From NCBI RefSeq assembly GCF_031880315.1, contig NZ_CP134771.1, forward strand, positions 1,674,001-1,738,000: a stretch of 64,000 bases of DNA, written 5' to 3'. Below, piece after piece: positions 1-8,938 of this stretch. The notes beneath the pieces were generated by a model. The model saw nothing but the letters and a program-made list of their open reading frames with translations. It was not told the DNA's origin and made no database searches. This DNA is from Pseudomonas baltica (GTDB taxonomy: Bacteria > Pseudomonadota > Gammaproteobacteria > Pseudomonadales > Pseudomonadaceae). A program made the translations under genes and the position numbers. Position 1 is the first letter of the stretch. Every line of letters begins with the position of its first letter.

Positions 1-555
1 GAGTAATTATAAGCATCCAAAATCGCTCAAGACATAAATAAAAAACATGAGCCTTCACGCATAGATAGAAAATAAAACCGAATCAATACAAAATGTTACG
101 ATCGCCAAAGCGCCAGAAAATCACAGCCTATAGATTTTAAATCCTTATTTTTCAGTTGGTTATAGCGCACAGATAATATGCTTACCCATTTATGATACGC
201 AGAGAGGTCAGCGGACAACAACATCACCAACATGAACTGCATTCAGGATAAAAATTCCGCTATCCCCCAACATACTTTCCTTAGTTACGTAATGTAAATC
301 GGATTACAGTCTAAAATGTAAGAATTCATTAATTTCATACTGGCCAACCCAAACAGTATATAACTGGATGTCTACCGGCTATTGACTTCCTGCGCAGCGC
401 TCATCCCGCAGCAAAGCACGCCGCCCGTCCTTATAACTTAATGATCTAAAACTCAGCCATCCTGCACCGGTCATCTCATAGGGTGCACAACGCACCTGAT
501 GCCGCCTCAACCACGAGCGCAGGCCTCTCCCCAACGGAACAACCGGTAAGGACTT
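1..555. other. AT-rich intergenic region upstream of the NAGGN operon
   Basis: I see no convincing gene in these 555 bases. The sequence is clearly richer in A+T than the genes that follow, and it lies just upstream of the first gene of an osmotically relevant operon. It therefore probably holds that operon's promoter and perhaps the 3' flank of a gene outside the window. I could not pick a promoter with confidence and found no tRNA, terminator or repeat. Confidence 0.5.
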
Positions 556-2328
556 ATGTGCGGATTAGCTGGAGAGTTACGCTTTGATCAACAACCCCCG
601 GACCTCGCGGCGGTTGAACGAATCACCCATCATCTGGCCCCGCGCGGCCCGGATGCATGGGGGTTCCACAGCCAAGGGCCGATTGCCCTGGGTCATCGTC
701 GACTGAAAATCATGGACCTGTCCGATGGCTCCGCGCAGCCGATGGTCGACAACCATCTAGGCCTGTCGCTGGCTTTCAATGGCGCCATCTACAACTTCCC
801 GGAACTGCGCAGCGAGCTCGAAGCGCTGGGCTACAGCTTCTTTTCCGGCGGCGATACCGAGGTGTTGCTCAAGGGCTATCACGCCTGGGGCGCCGACCTT
901 TTGCCCAAGCTCAACGGCATGTTCGCTTTTGCCATCTGGGAGCGCGACAGCCGCCGGCTGTTTCTGGCCCGCGACCGCCTCGGCGTCAAGCCGCTGTACC
1001 TGTCGCGCACCGGCAGCCGCCTGCGTTTCGCCTCGGCGTTGCCAGCGCTGCTCAAAGGCGGCGACATCAACCCGGTGCTCGACCCCGTCGCCCTCAATCA
1101 CTACCTCAATTTTCACGCGGTAGTGCCGGCTCCGCGCACCCTGCTGGCCAACATCGAAAAACTGCCGCCCGCGACCTGGATGCGCATCGACGCCGATGGC
1201 CGCACCGAGCAACAGACCTGGTGGACCCTGCCCTACGGTCCCAACCCGGATGAGCAGAACCTGGGCTTGGAAGACTGGGTCGACCGCGTCCTCGACAGCA
1301 CCCGCGAGGCGGTCGCCATTCGCCAGCGTGCCGCGGTGGATGTCGGCGTGCTGCTGTCCGGGGGCGTCGACTCGAGCATGCTCGTGGGCCTGCTGCGCGA
1401 AGTCGGGGTCGAGAACCTGTCGACGTTTTCCATCGGCTTTCAGGATGCCGGTGGCGAGCGTGGCGACGAGTTTCAGTACTCGGACCTGATCGCCAAACAC
1501 TACAACACGCAGCACCACCAACTGCGCATCGACGAACGCGAGATCATCGAGCAACTGCCCGCGGCGTTTCGCGCCATGAGCGAGCCGATGGTCAGCCACG
1601 ACTGTATCGCCTTCTACCTGCTGTCGCGGGAAGTGGCCAAGCACTGCAAGGTGGTGCAGAGCGGCCAAGGTGCCGACGAGCTGTTCGCTGGCTATCACTG
1701 GTATCCGCAAGTGGACGGTGCGGCCGATCCCTACGGCGCCTATCGCGATGCGTTTTTCGATCGCAGTTATGCCGATTACGCGGACACGGTCATGCCCAAG
1801 TGGATGACCGCCAATGACGCGGCGGGCGACTTTGTTCGCGAGCATTTCGCCCAACCTGGCGCCGACGCAGCAGTCGACAAGGCCCTGCGCCTGGACAGCA
1901 CCATCATGCTGGTCGACGACCCGGTCAAGCGCGTCGACAACATGACCATGGCCTGGGGCCTGGAAGCGCGCACGCCATTCCTTGATTACCGCCTGGTAGA
2001 GCTCTCGGCGCGCGTGCCGGGGCGGTTCAAGCTGCCTGATGGCGGCAAGCAAGTGCTCAAGGAAGCCGCGCGCCGGGTCATCCCCAGCGAGGTCATCGAC
2101 CGCAAAAAAGGTTACTTCCCCGTCCCTGGCCTCAAGCACCTGCAAGGCGACACCCTGAACTGGGTGCGCGAGCTGCTGCTGGACCCGAGCCAGGACCGCG
2201 GCCTGTTCAACCCGTCCATGCTCGATCGCCTGCTCACTGACCCCCAAGGCCAGCTGACGCCGCTGCGCGGCTCGAAACTGTGGCAACTGGCGGCCCTCAA
2301 TCTGTGGCTCAGCGAACAAGGAATCTGA
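556..2328 (+). CDS. N-acetylglutaminylglutamine amidotransferase (asparagine synthetase family)
   Basis: The 590-residue protein has the asparagine synthetase B layout. An N-terminal class II glutaminase domain begins MCGLAGE, so Cys2 becomes the catalytic N-terminal cysteine. It is followed by a synthetase domain with the PP-loop SGGVDSS near residues 267-273. It lies 3 bases upstream of a GNAT/ATP-grasp ligase and is followed by an M42 peptidase. That arrangement is characteristic of the pathway for N-acetylglutaminylglutamine amide (NAGGN), a cytoplasmic osmoprotectant of pseudomonads. In that pathway this enzyme amidates the C terminus of the dipeptide using glutamine and ATP. The start is fixed by the need for Cys at position 2. 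An ordinary asparagine synthetase is possible from this sequence alone, but the neighbours argue against it. Confidence 0.9.
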   Translation: MCGLAGELRFDQQPPDLAAVERITHHLAPRGPDAWGFHSQGPIALGHRRLKIMDLSDGSAQPMVDNHLGLSLAFNGAIYNFPELRSELEALGYSFFSGGDTEVLLKGYHAWGADLLPKLNGMFAFAIWERDSRRLFLARDRLGVKPLYLSRTGSRLRFASALPALLKGGDINPVLDPVALNHYLNFHAVVPAPRTLLANIEKLPPATWMRIDADGRTEQQTWWTLPYGPNPDEQNLGLEDWVDRVLDSTREAVAIRQRAAVDVGVLLSGGVDSSMLVGLLREVGVENLSTFSIGFQDAGGERGDEFQYSDLIAKHYNTQHHQLRIDEREIIEQLPAAFRAMSEPMVSHDCIAFYLLSREVAKHCKVVQSGQGADELFAGYHWYPQVDGAADPYGAYRDAFFDRSYADYADTVMPKWMTANDAAGDFVREHFAQPGADAAVDKALRLDSTIMLVDDPVKRVDNMTMAWGLEARTPFLDYRLVELSARVPGRFKLPDGGKQVLKEAARRVIPSEVIDRKKGYFPVPGLKHLQGDTLNWVRELLLDPSQDRGLFNPSMLDRLLTDPQGQLTPLRGSKLWQLAALNLWLSEQGI

Positions 2329-2331
2329 TCG

Positions 2332-4071
2332 ATGAAAGCTTCAGCGACCGCTTACAGCCAGCGCTGGCTGCGCGGCCAATCACCGTCCTACGAGCGCCTC
2401 CAGGCACGCTTGGCCGAGGACGGCAGCGAGCAGGCACAACCGCGGCAATTGCACTGCGGGTGGGGCCGGCTGCTGATCGGTCATACCTACCCGACCCCGG
2501 ACGCGTTGGCGCAAGAGCTGCTCAACGAGCAACCGGGCGAGCGCGACATTGCCCTTTATGTGGCGGCGCCGCAGAACGTGCTGGCCCATTCACCACAACA
2601 GTTGTTTCTCGATCCCTCGGACACCCTGCGCCTGTGGTTCAGCGATTATCGTCCTGCCCAGCGGGTGTTTCGTGGCTTTCGGATTCGCCGCGCCCACACC
2701 GAGGGCGACTGGCAGGCGATCAATGCGCTGTACCTCAAGCGCCGCATGCTGCCGATCGACCCGACGCTGCTGACCCCGCGCCACCAAGGCGGGCCGGTGT
2801 ACTGGTTGGCCGAGGACGAGGACAGTGGCCAGGTGATCGGCAGCGTCATGGGCCTCAACCATCGCACGGCCTTCGACGATCCCGAGCACGGCAGCAGCCT
2901 CTGGTGCCTGGCGGTCGATCCGCGTTGCACTCGCCCCGGTGTAGGCGAAGTGCTGGTGCGCCACCTGGTGGAGCACTTCATGAGCCGCGGCCTTGCGTAC
3001 CTTGACCTGTCGGTGCTGCACGATAACCGCTTGGCCAAGAATCTCTACGACAAGCTGGGTTTTCGCAACCTGCCGACCTTCGCCATCAAACGCAAGAACG
3101 GCATCAACCAGAAACTCTTCCTTGGCCCGGGACCGCAAGGCGAGTTCAACCCTTATGCACGCATCATCATCGACGAAGCGTTTCGCCGCGGCATCGATGT
3201 GCAGGTCGACGACGCCGAAGCCGGTATGTTCACCCTCAGCCATGGCGGTCGCCGGGTGCGCTGCCGCGAGTCGTTGAGCGACCTGACCAGCTCCATCAGC
3301 GTGGTCCTGTGTCAGGACAAAAGCCTGACCCACAAGACGCTCAAGGCGGCCGGCCTGAAACTGCCCGCGCAGCAACTGGCGGGTAGCGCGGACGACAACC
3401 AGGACTTCCTCGACGAGCACGGGCGCATCGTCGTCAAACCGCTGGACGGTGAGCAGGGCTTGGGTGTGGCTGTGGATTTGTCGAACCTGGAAGAAGTCCA
3501 GGAGGCGGTCGAGGCCGCGCGGCAGTACGACAGCCGGGTGCTCCTCGAAAGCTTCCACGAAGGCCTGGACCTGCGCATCGTGGTGATCGGCTTCGAAATG
3601 GTGGCGGCGGCCATACGCCGCCCGGCTCAGGTGGTGGGCGATGGCCAGAACACCGTGGGCTTCCTGATCGAGGCCCAGAGCCGGCGCCGCCAGGCAGCCA
3701 CCGGAGGCGAGAGCCGGATTCCGGTGGATCACGAGACACTGCGCACGGTGCAGGCTGCGGGTTACGACTACGAGTCGGTGCTGCCGAGCGGTGAGGTGCT
3801 GCCGGTGCGGCGAGCCGCCAATCTGCACACCGGCGGCCATCTGGAAGATGTCACTGACATCTTGCATCCGACGCTGGTAGACGCCGCTGTGCGCGCTGCC
3901 CGGGCGCTGGACATTCCGGTGGTGGGCCTGGACCTGCTGGTGCCGGCCGCCGATCAACCCGAGTATGTGTTCATCGAGGCCAACGAACGCGTGGGCCTGG
4001 CCAACCACGAACCACAGCCGACCGCCGAGCGTTTCGTCGATCTGCTGTTTCCTCACAGTGGGCCGCGTTGA
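2332..4071 (+). CDS. ngg: N-acetylglutaminylglutamine synthetase (GNAT + ATP-grasp)
   Basis: The 579-residue protein combines a GNAT-type acetyltransferase domain (about residues 115-255) with an ATP-grasp ligase (about 300-575). The ligase resembles glutathione/cyanophycin synthetases and has a glycine-rich KPLDGEQGLGV loop and a C-terminal metal-binding FIEANERVG motif. This fused layout is that of the enzyme that makes N-acetylglutaminylglutamine in the osmoprotectant pathway. It starts 3 bases after the stop of the amidotransferase, so the two are almost certainly co-transcribed and sequential in the pathway. The GNAT half would acetylate the N terminus and the ATP-grasp half would form the peptide bond. 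That division of labour is inferred from the domains. Confidence 0.9.
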   Translation: MKASATAYSQRWLRGQSPSYERLQARLAEDGSEQAQPRQLHCGWGRLLIGHTYPTPDALAQELLNEQPGERDIALYVAAPQNVLAHSPQQLFLDPSDTLRLWFSDYRPAQRVFRGFRIRRAHTEGDWQAINALYLKRRMLPIDPTLLTPRHQGGPVYWLAEDEDSGQVIGSVMGLNHRTAFDDPEHGSSLWCLAVDPRCTRPGVGEVLVRHLVEHFMSRGLAYLDLSVLHDNRLAKNLYDKLGFRNLPTFAIKRKNGINQKLFLGPGPQGEFNPYARIIIDEAFRRGIDVQVDDAEAGMFTLSHGGRRVRCRESLSDLTSSISVVLCQDKSLTHKTLKAAGLKLPAQQLAGSADDNQDFLDEHGRIVVKPLDGEQGLGVAVDLSNLEEVQEAVEAARQYDSRVLLESFHEGLDLRIVVIGFEMVAAAIRRPAQVVGDGQNTVGFLIEAQSRRRQAATGGESRIPVDHETLRTVQAAGYDYESVLPSGEVLPVRRAANLHTGGHLEDVTDILHPTLVDAAVRAARALDIPVVGLDLLVPAADQPEYVFIEANERVGLANHEPQPTAERFVDLLFPHSGPR

Positions 4072-4102
4072 GCTTCACCCTGCGCGCCCTCTGTGCACAC
4101 AT

Positions 4103-4187
4103 TTCCTGTGGAAGCGGGCGCTGCCCGCGAAGCTTTTGACTGGGTCAGGCCTGAAAGCCTCCGCGGGCAGAGCTCGTTCCCACAAAA
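4103..4187. repeat. REP-type inverted repeat pair
   Basis: Two imperfect REP units face each other. The left unit is CTGTGGAAGCGGGCGCTGCCCGCG and the right unit reads CGCGGGCAGAGCTCGTTCCCAC. It lies in the gap between ngg and the M42 peptidase gene. A structured element inside an operon may modulate expression of the distal gene by stabilising or terminating the message. Confidence 0.85.
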
Positions 4188-4221
4188 GCTATCCACCTCT
4201 CTATCCAAATCAGGAGTTTCC

Positions 4222-5400
4222 ATGACTGACAAAATTCCCGAACCGGATATTCATTATCTGCAGAAAGTCCTGCTGGAAATGCTCGCCATTCCCAGCCCCA
4301 CTGGCTTTACCGACACCATTGTGCGCTACGTGGCCGAGCGCCTCGAGGAGCTTGGCATTCCGTACGAGCTGACTCGCCGAGGCACCATTCGCGCCACGAT
4401 CAAGGGCCGCAAGGACTCCCCCGACCGCGCCGTATCGGCGCATCTGGACACCATCGGCGCTAGCGTGCGGGCGTTCCAGGACAACGGTCGGCTGTCGCTG
4501 GCGCCGGTCGGCTGCTGGTCCAGTCGCTTTGCCGAAGGCAGCCGCGTGAGTGTGTTTACCGACACCGGCGTGATCCGCGGCAGCGTGTTGCCGCTAATGG
4601 CATCGGGGCACGCGTTCAACACCGCCGTGGATCAGATGCCGATTAGCTGGGACCATGTCGAGCTGCGCCTCGACGCCTATTGCGCGACCAAGGCGGATTG
4701 CGAATCGCTGGGCGTCAACATCGGCGACTTCGTGGCCTTCGATCCCCTGCCCGAGTTCACCGAGAGCGGCCATATCAGCGCCCGCCATCTGGATGACAAG
4801 GCCGGCGTAGCTGCCCTGCTGGCGTCGCTCAAGGCCATCGTGGAAAGTGGTGTGCAACCGCCCATCGACTGCCATCCACTGTTCACCATCACCGAAGAGA
4901 TCGGCTCCGGCGCGGCGGCTGCATTGCCGTGGGATGTCAGCGAATTCGTCGGTATCGATATCGCACCAGTAGCCCCCGGACAGCAGTCCAGCGAGCATGC
5001 GGTGAGTGTGGCCATGCAGGACTCGGGCGGACCGTACGACTATCACCTGTCCCGGCACTTGCTCAAACTGGCGAGCGAGCACGAACTGCCAGTGCGCCGC
5101 GACCTGTTTCGCTACTACTTCAGCGATGCCCATTCGGCGATCACCGCCGGACATGACAGCCGCACGGCGCTGCTGGCCTTCGGTTGCGACGCCACCCATG
5201 GCTACGAACGTACCCACATCGACAGCCTCAACGCCCTGAGCCGGCTGCTGGTGGCCTATGTGTTGAGCCCGCCGGTGTTCGCCAGCGATGCCAAACCGGG
5301 CAATGCTTCACTGGAGAAATTCAGCCACCAGATCGAGCACGATGCACAGATGGAGAGTGATACCCGGGTGCCGACGGTCGAGTCGTTGGTGGGCAAATAA
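4222..5400 (+). CDS. NAGGN-system M42 family metallopeptidase
   Basis: This 392-residue protein is an M42-like (aminopeptidase/glutamyl aminopeptidase) zinc hydrolase. Metal-site motifs are AHLDTIG with His74 and Asp76, LDDKAG with Asp191-Asp192, and TEEIGSG with Glu225-Glu226. It is the osmoprotectant-system peptidase regularly found third in NAGGN operons. It may turn over the dipeptide or a precursor, but its substrate is not known to me. I chose the ATG at 4222 because AGGAG at 4212-4216 sits at the right distance. An in-frame upstream extension to 4093 would run through a REP element and does not look coding. It is separated from ngg by 150 bases holding that REP pair. Confidence 0.88.
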   Translation: MTDKIPEPDIHYLQKVLLEMLAIPSPTGFTDTIVRYVAERLEELGIPYELTRRGTIRATIKGRKDSPDRAVSAHLDTIGASVRAFQDNGRLSLAPVGCWSSRFAEGSRVSVFTDTGVIRGSVLPLMASGHAFNTAVDQMPISWDHVELRLDAYCATKADCESLGVNIGDFVAFDPLPEFTESGHISARHLDDKAGVAALLASLKAIVESGVQPPIDCHPLFTITEEIGSGAAAALPWDVSEFVGIDIAPVAPGQQSSEHAVSVAMQDSGGPYDYHLSRHLLKLASEHELPVRRDLFRYYFSDAHSAITAGHDSRTALLAFGCDATHGYERTHIDSLNALSRLLVAYVLSPPVFASDAKPGNASLEKFSHQIEHDAQMESDTRVPTVESLVGK

Positions 5401-5419
5401 CGGGGCACAGTGGAATCGT

Positions 5420-5497
5420 GTGGGAGCGAGCTCTGCTCGCGAAGAGGCCATCAGTCACACCGTATGCACTTCTTCGCGGGCTGAGCCCGCTCCCACG
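5420..5497. repeat. REP-type inverted repeat pair
   Basis: The pair consists of GTGGGAGCGAGCTCTGCTCGCG facing CGCGGGCTGAGCCCGCTCCCAC, after the peptidase stop and before yheU. Such a pair could act as an mRNA 3' end stabiliser for the NAGGN operon. Confidence 0.88.
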
Positions 5498-5544
5498 GTG
5501 GTTCTGCGGTAGCATGCACCCTTTACCCTGCGAGACCGTCCACC

Positions 5545-5772
5545 ATGCTTATCCCCTACGATCAACTGGCGCCCGATACCCTCACCGGTCTGATCGAAGA
5601 TTTCGTCACACGTGACGGCACCGACAACGGCGACGATACGCCGCTGCAGACCCGTGTCCTACGAGTGCGTCAGGCGCTGACCAAGGCCCAGGCCTTTATC
5701 GTCTTCGACCTTGACAGTCAGCAATGCCAACTGATGCTCAAACACGACATTCCGAAGGAGTTGTTTGATTGA
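5545..5772 (+). CDS. YheU family protein (UPF0270)
   Basis: The 75-residue protein starts [13 protein letters not shown] and contains the conserved [10 protein letters not shown] segment of the UPF0270/YheU family, whose usual length is about 70-75 residues. Function is unknown; members are small soluble proteins. It converges on csrA, and the two coding ends overlap by 35 bases on opposite strands. There is no room for a terminator between them. Confidence 0.85.
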   Translation: MLIPYDQLAPDTLTGLIEDFVTRDGTDNGDDTPLQTRVLRVRQALTKAQAFIVFDLDSQQCQLMLKHDIPKELFD

Positions 5773-5953
5773 GCCCCTCTCTGATCGCCCTGCCCTTGCG
5801 GATCCGCTGATAGATCTCGTCGCGATAGACCTCGACGTCCTTGGGTGCCATGACGCCCAGGCGCACGGTGCCGCCGCGAATTTCCAACACCTCGATCCAG
5901 ATGTCATCACCCAAGTGAATGCGTTCGCTTGTTTTTCGTGTCAGTACCAGCAT
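5738..5953 (-). CDS. csrA: CsrA/Rsm family post-transcriptional regulator (divergent member)
   Basis: The 71-residue protein starts MLVLTRK and carries the family's RNA-contacting Arg6 and Arg44 ([10 protein letters not shown]). The dimer should bind A(N)GGA motifs in mRNA leaders or be titrated by Rsm small RNAs. It differs from the standard housekeeping protein. The middle reads [20 protein letters not shown], where the classical protein has GNQVRIGINAPKEVAVH, and there is a longer tail ending in Cys-Arg-Val. It is therefore probably an accessory Rsm paralogue rather than the main RsmA. A longer reading to 6016 exists, but MLVLTRK is the conserved start. Its 3' end overlaps yheU antisense. 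Confidence 0.88.
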   Translation of the reverse strand: MLVLTRKTSERIHLGDDIWIEVLEIRGGTVRLGVMAPKDVEVYRDEIYQRIRKGRAIREGLNQTTPSECRV

Positions 5954-5980
5954 GTCCCTGCCCACCGTCGAAACCAATAA

Positions 5981-6002
5981 GAGCCCCAGATTGCAGGGGC
6001 TC
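5981..6002 (-). terminator. Hairpin between csrA and the UPF0060 gene
   Basis: A 7-bp perfect stem (GAGCCCC / GGGGCTC) with an 8-nt loop is followed on the minus strand by a short T-rich stretch (TTATTGGTTT). It would end the transcript of the UPF0060 gene before csrA. The T-run is weak, so efficiency is uncertain. Confidence 0.5.
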
Positions 6003-6105
6003 AGGGTGGTTTTCAACCGGGTACAAGCGAATCAGGCGACTCCTACAAGGACGACGGAAACGCCCGTCAGAAGGGTCCTACAGCCTGTAGTGTCACTCGC
6101 TAAAT

Positions 6106-6438
6106 TCAGCCTTGGCTCAAGCGTGGGCCCAGCAAAATCACTGTGGCGCCGATCACGCACAATAACGCCCCCCAGCCGTCGCTGGCCGTCGGCCGTACGC
6201 CCTCGACCAACGCCAGCCAGGCCAGCGAAGTGACGATGTAGATCCCGCCATAGGCCGCATAGGCGCGCCCGGCGTAGCCGGCCTCGACGCGGGTCAGCAA
6301 CAGCGCGAAACATGTCAGGCTGAGCAACGCCGGGAGTACCCAGAGGGCGCTCTTGCCGAGGCGCAACCACATGTAAAACGCATAGCAACCGGCGATCTCG
6401 AACACGGCGGCCAGAAAAAACCATAGATAATTCAGCAC
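6106..6438 (-). CDS. UPF0060 family four-TM membrane protein (YnfA-like)
   Basis: The 110-residue protein consists almost wholly of four hydrophobic helices and carries the family signatures FEIAGCY near the N terminus and [10 protein letters not shown] in the third helix. Length is exactly that of YnfA/UPF0060. The family is structurally related to small multidrug resistance transporters, and some members have been proposed to export drugs; here that is only an inference. I chose the GTG at 6438 because the conserved family start (M/V-LNYLWFF) begins there. The longer reading frame upstream is not hydrophobic and does not resemble the family. Confidence 0.82.
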   Translation of the reverse strand: MLNYLWFFLAAVFEIAGCYAFYMWLRLGKSALWVLPALLSLTCFALLLTRVEAGYAGRAYAAYGGIYIVTSLAWLALVEGVRPTASDGWGALLCVIGATVILLGPRLSQG

Positions 6439-6582
6439 AAGCGTTGTCTCATGACGATAAACCCAGGCGCAGCATACTGGGTCGCACGGTCGCTGTGACA
6501 CCAATGTAGACAGGGCGCTGGCCCCGAAAAAGAGTACAGCCGAGCCATCCACTCGAACTGACACGTCTTTCGGGGGGCAAGG

Positions 6583-6598
6583 CCCCTGGGGACAGGGG
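6583..6598 (+). other. Small stable hairpin in the corA leader
   Basis: CCCCTG-GGGA-CAGGGG forms a perfect 6-bp stem with a tetraloop, 42 bases before the corA start. A run of six T lies at 6615-6620, about 16 bases after the stem. It may be part of a structured leader, but I do not recognise a named riboswitch. Confidence 0.35.
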
Positions 6599-6640
6599 AG
6601 GCGCAGCGGTTGTCTTTTTTACTGCCAAAGAGCCAAACAC

Positions 6641-7612
6641 ATGGGTCGAGTCGTTGCAGCTGCGGTGTACACCGCCGGCAAGAAAGTCGCGGATATCAGC
6701 CTCGAAGAAGGCAGCCAATGGGCCAGCAAGCCCAAGCATTTCGTCTGGATCGGCCTTGAACAGCCCGATGCACAGGAACTGGCCAACCTGCAATGCCAGT
6801 TTCACCTGCATGAACTGGCCATCGAAGACGCCTCAGAAAAACACAGCCGGCCCAAGCTCGAAACCTTCGGCGACGCCTTGTTCATCGTCACCTACTCGCC
6901 CGTGCGCCAGGACGGCAAGCTGGAGTTCATCGAGACCCATATCTTTGCCGGCCGCGGCTATGTGATTACCGCGCGCAACGGCCATTCGCGTTCCTATGCG
7001 CAGGTGCGCCAGCGCTGCGAGGCGCGGCCGCTGTTGCTCGAACACGGTGAGGATTTTGTGCTCTACGCCTTGCTCGACTTCGTCACCGAGAGCTACCAGC
7101 CGGTGACCGAATCCATCCATGCCGATATCGAACGCCTGGAGGCCAATGTGCTCGGCGGCGCGCTGCACGAGTCCGACATCCAGCATATTCACAGCCTGCG
7201 CGGCGACCTGTTACGACTGCGCCGCTATCTGGCGCCGATGGTGGAAATCAGCGAAGAGCTGCAGCGCCTGGATTTTCCGTTCATCGACAAGAACATGCGG
7301 CCGTACTTTCGTGACGTGCAGATTCATGTCAATCGGCAGATGGAAGACCTGACCACCATGCGCGAGATCGCCAGCCAGACCATCGAGATCGGTTTGCTGC
7401 TGGAGTCGTCGCGCCAGAGCATCACCCAGCGCAAGTTCGCCGCCTGGGCCGCAATCCTGGCGTTCCCGACAGCCGTGGCGGGGATCTACGGTATGAACTT
7501 CCATAACATGCCGGAGCTGGAATGGCGCTATGGATATTTTGTCGTGTTGGGGACGATCGCTACGGTGTGTACCACGCTGTATGTCAGCTTCCGCCGCTCG
7601 GGCTGGCTTTGA
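6641..7612 (+). CDS. CorA family divalent cation channel
   Basis: The 323-residue protein has the CorA layout. A large N-terminal cytoplasmic domain and long helices are followed by two C-terminal membrane segments (about residues 264-283 and 295-315). The pore signature Gly284-Met285-Asn286 sits in YGMNF at the end of the first segment. CorA pentamers admit Mg2+ and Co2+/Ni2+, and the related ZntB exports Zn2+. The sequence does not decide between these. The gene is divergent from the UPF0060 gene with about 200 bases of shared upstream region. Confidence 0.85.
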   Translation: MGRVVAAAVYTAGKKVADISLEEGSQWASKPKHFVWIGLEQPDAQELANLQCQFHLHELAIEDASEKHSRPKLETFGDALFIVTYSPVRQDGKLEFIETHIFAGRGYVITARNGHSRSYAQVRQRCEARPLLLEHGEDFVLYALLDFVTESYQPVTESIHADIERLEANVLGGALHESDIQHIHSLRGDLLRLRRYLAPMVEISEELQRLDFPFIDKNMRPYFRDVQIHVNRQMEDLTTMREIASQTIEIGLLLESSRQSITQRKFAAWAAILAFPTAVAGIYGMNFHNMPELEWRYGYFVVLGTIATVCTTLYVSFRRSGWL

Positions 7613-7656
7613 AGCGTCACTGACTCTTCACCAAGACCGCATGAGCGACGCCCCCC

Positions 7657-8370
7657 TCAAGCCTGGTGCGCGACGAAGCGCATCATCCACTCCGCCACCG
7701 TGGTGCCATGGTGCGGGCGGTCGAGGCTGGCGATACCGGCGCTGTAGATGGCCTCGCCGAGGTGCTGCTGGCGCAAGTCCAACAACGCCCGAGAGTAGTC
7801 GTGAATGAACTCCGGATGACCCTGGAAGCACAGCACCTGATCGTTGAGCTGATACGCCGCGAAGGGGCAGAACTCGCTGGAGGCCACTACCACCGCCTCC
7901 GGTGGCAATTGGGTGACCTGGTCCTGATGGCTGATCAGCATGGTCAGGTCATCCACTGGCGGGCTCATCCAGGGTGCATGGGCAGCGACCTGGTAATCAT
8001 GAATGCCGACACCCCACCCTTGAGTGGCGCGCTCGGCCTTGCCACCGAGCAGCAGCGCCAGCAGTTGATGACCAAAGCAGATGCCGAGCAACTTGTCGCC
8101 ACGCTGATAGCGATCCAGCAGGTACGTCTTGAGGGTTTGAATCCAGGGGTCGGTACCGAATGAGTCGGCCTTGCTGCCAGTGACGAGATAGGCATCGAAT
8201 TTTTCGTCATCACCCGGGTAATGCTCGTCTACGACGTTATAGCGGACGAACTCGGAAGGGATCGGCTGCTGTGCGAACAAGCGCTCGAACATCTGGCCGT
8301 AGCCCTGGTATTGATCGACCAGCTCCGGACGCAGAAAGTCCGTTTCCAGAATGCAGATGCGTAACGACAT
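7657..8370 (-). CDS. Class I glutamine amidotransferase (stand-alone GATase1)
   Basis: The 237-residue protein is a free-standing class I glutaminase. The nucleophile elbow is GICFGHQ with Cys98, and the FQGHPEF motif near residue 189 supplies the catalytic His and Glu. Stand-alone proteins of this type are often labelled GMP-synthase-like. They transfer ammonia to a partner or hydrolyse gamma-glutamyl compounds, and no partner is visible beside it here. The ATG at 8370 gives the usual MSLRICILE start, and the upstream extension looks non-coding. It converges on corA with 44 bases between the stops. Confidence 0.83.
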   Translation of the reverse strand: MSLRICILETDFLRPELVDQYQGYGQMFERLFAQQPIPSEFVRYNVVDEHYPGDDEKFDAYLVTGSKADSFGTDPWIQTLKTYLLDRYQRGDKLLGICFGHQLLALLLGGKAERATQGWGVGIHDYQVAAHAPWMSPPVDDLTMLISHQDQVTQLPPEAVVVASSEFCPFAAYQLNDQVLCFQGHPEFIHDYSRALLDLRQQHLGEAIYSAGIASLDRPHHGTTVAEWMMRFVAHQA

Positions 8371-8756
8371 AAAAATTCTCGACACTGGGAAGAAGGTGAA
8401 GGCATTGGCCAAACCTTGCCTTGAAAGATTGCCTCAAGGCAAGGGGAGCGCGAAAAAATCACCTCTGACGAACGGCAATCCCATGCTGAATCGTTACTAC
8501 TCGCCTCCAACGCCTCTAGCTGGCGGCTGGTGACGCGTGCGCCAGTGGGCTTATTCCCATGAAAGATTAGAATTCAAGTCGTTCATACAAAATGGTTCTA
8601 AGTCATAGTCCGCGTGGCTTCTACTGTTAACCCTGTACCTCCGCTGCCGGGTTTTGCCGGAGCCGGAGGTCGACGATCGATTTCGCAGTTCTGGCCGTTG
8701 CCCGGGCTACGCGGCAAGCAGTCGGCACATCGCAATAACAACAAAGGCACCGAGCC

Positions 8757-8852
8757 ATGTTCAGACATCCCAAAATTCGTCAGGCCGGACTCATCGTGGT
8801 AGCAACGACGTTGCTGCTGATCATTCCCAATCTGACCAGGTTGATTGGTTGA
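8757..8852 (+). CDS. Possible 31-residue single-pass membrane peptide
   Basis: A short frame MFRHPKIRQAG... has a basic N terminus and then one hydrophobic helix (about residues 11-24, LIVVATTLLLII), ending TRLIG. It has a purine-rich stretch AAAGGCACCGAG just upstream and is followed at once by a REP pair that could stabilise its message. The composition (basic head, one TM, short tail) is typical of real small membrane proteins. I do not recognise the family, and a frame this short can occur by chance. Confidence 0.45.
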   Translation: MFRHPKIRQAGLIVVATTLLLIIPNLTRLIG

Positions 8853-8856
8853 AACA

Positions 8857-8923
8857 GCGTCGCGGGCAACACCCGCTCCCACATTAGACCCTGTCCTGTG
8901 GGAGCAGCCGTTGCCCGCGATGC
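8857..8923. repeat. REP-type inverted repeat pair
   Basis: GCGTCGCGGGCAACACCCGCTCCCAC faces GTGGGAGCAGCCGTTGCCCGCGATGC. It sits between the small membrane ORF and the 3' end of the transglutaminase gene. Confidence 0.88.
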
Positions 8924-8938
8924 TATTTGCCCTCCAAT

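Noticed and set aside
757..2319. 520-residue reading frame antisense to the amidotransferase
   Set aside because: It mirrors a gene with clear catalytic motifs, has no recognisable family, and such long antisense frames are common in GC-rich DNA.
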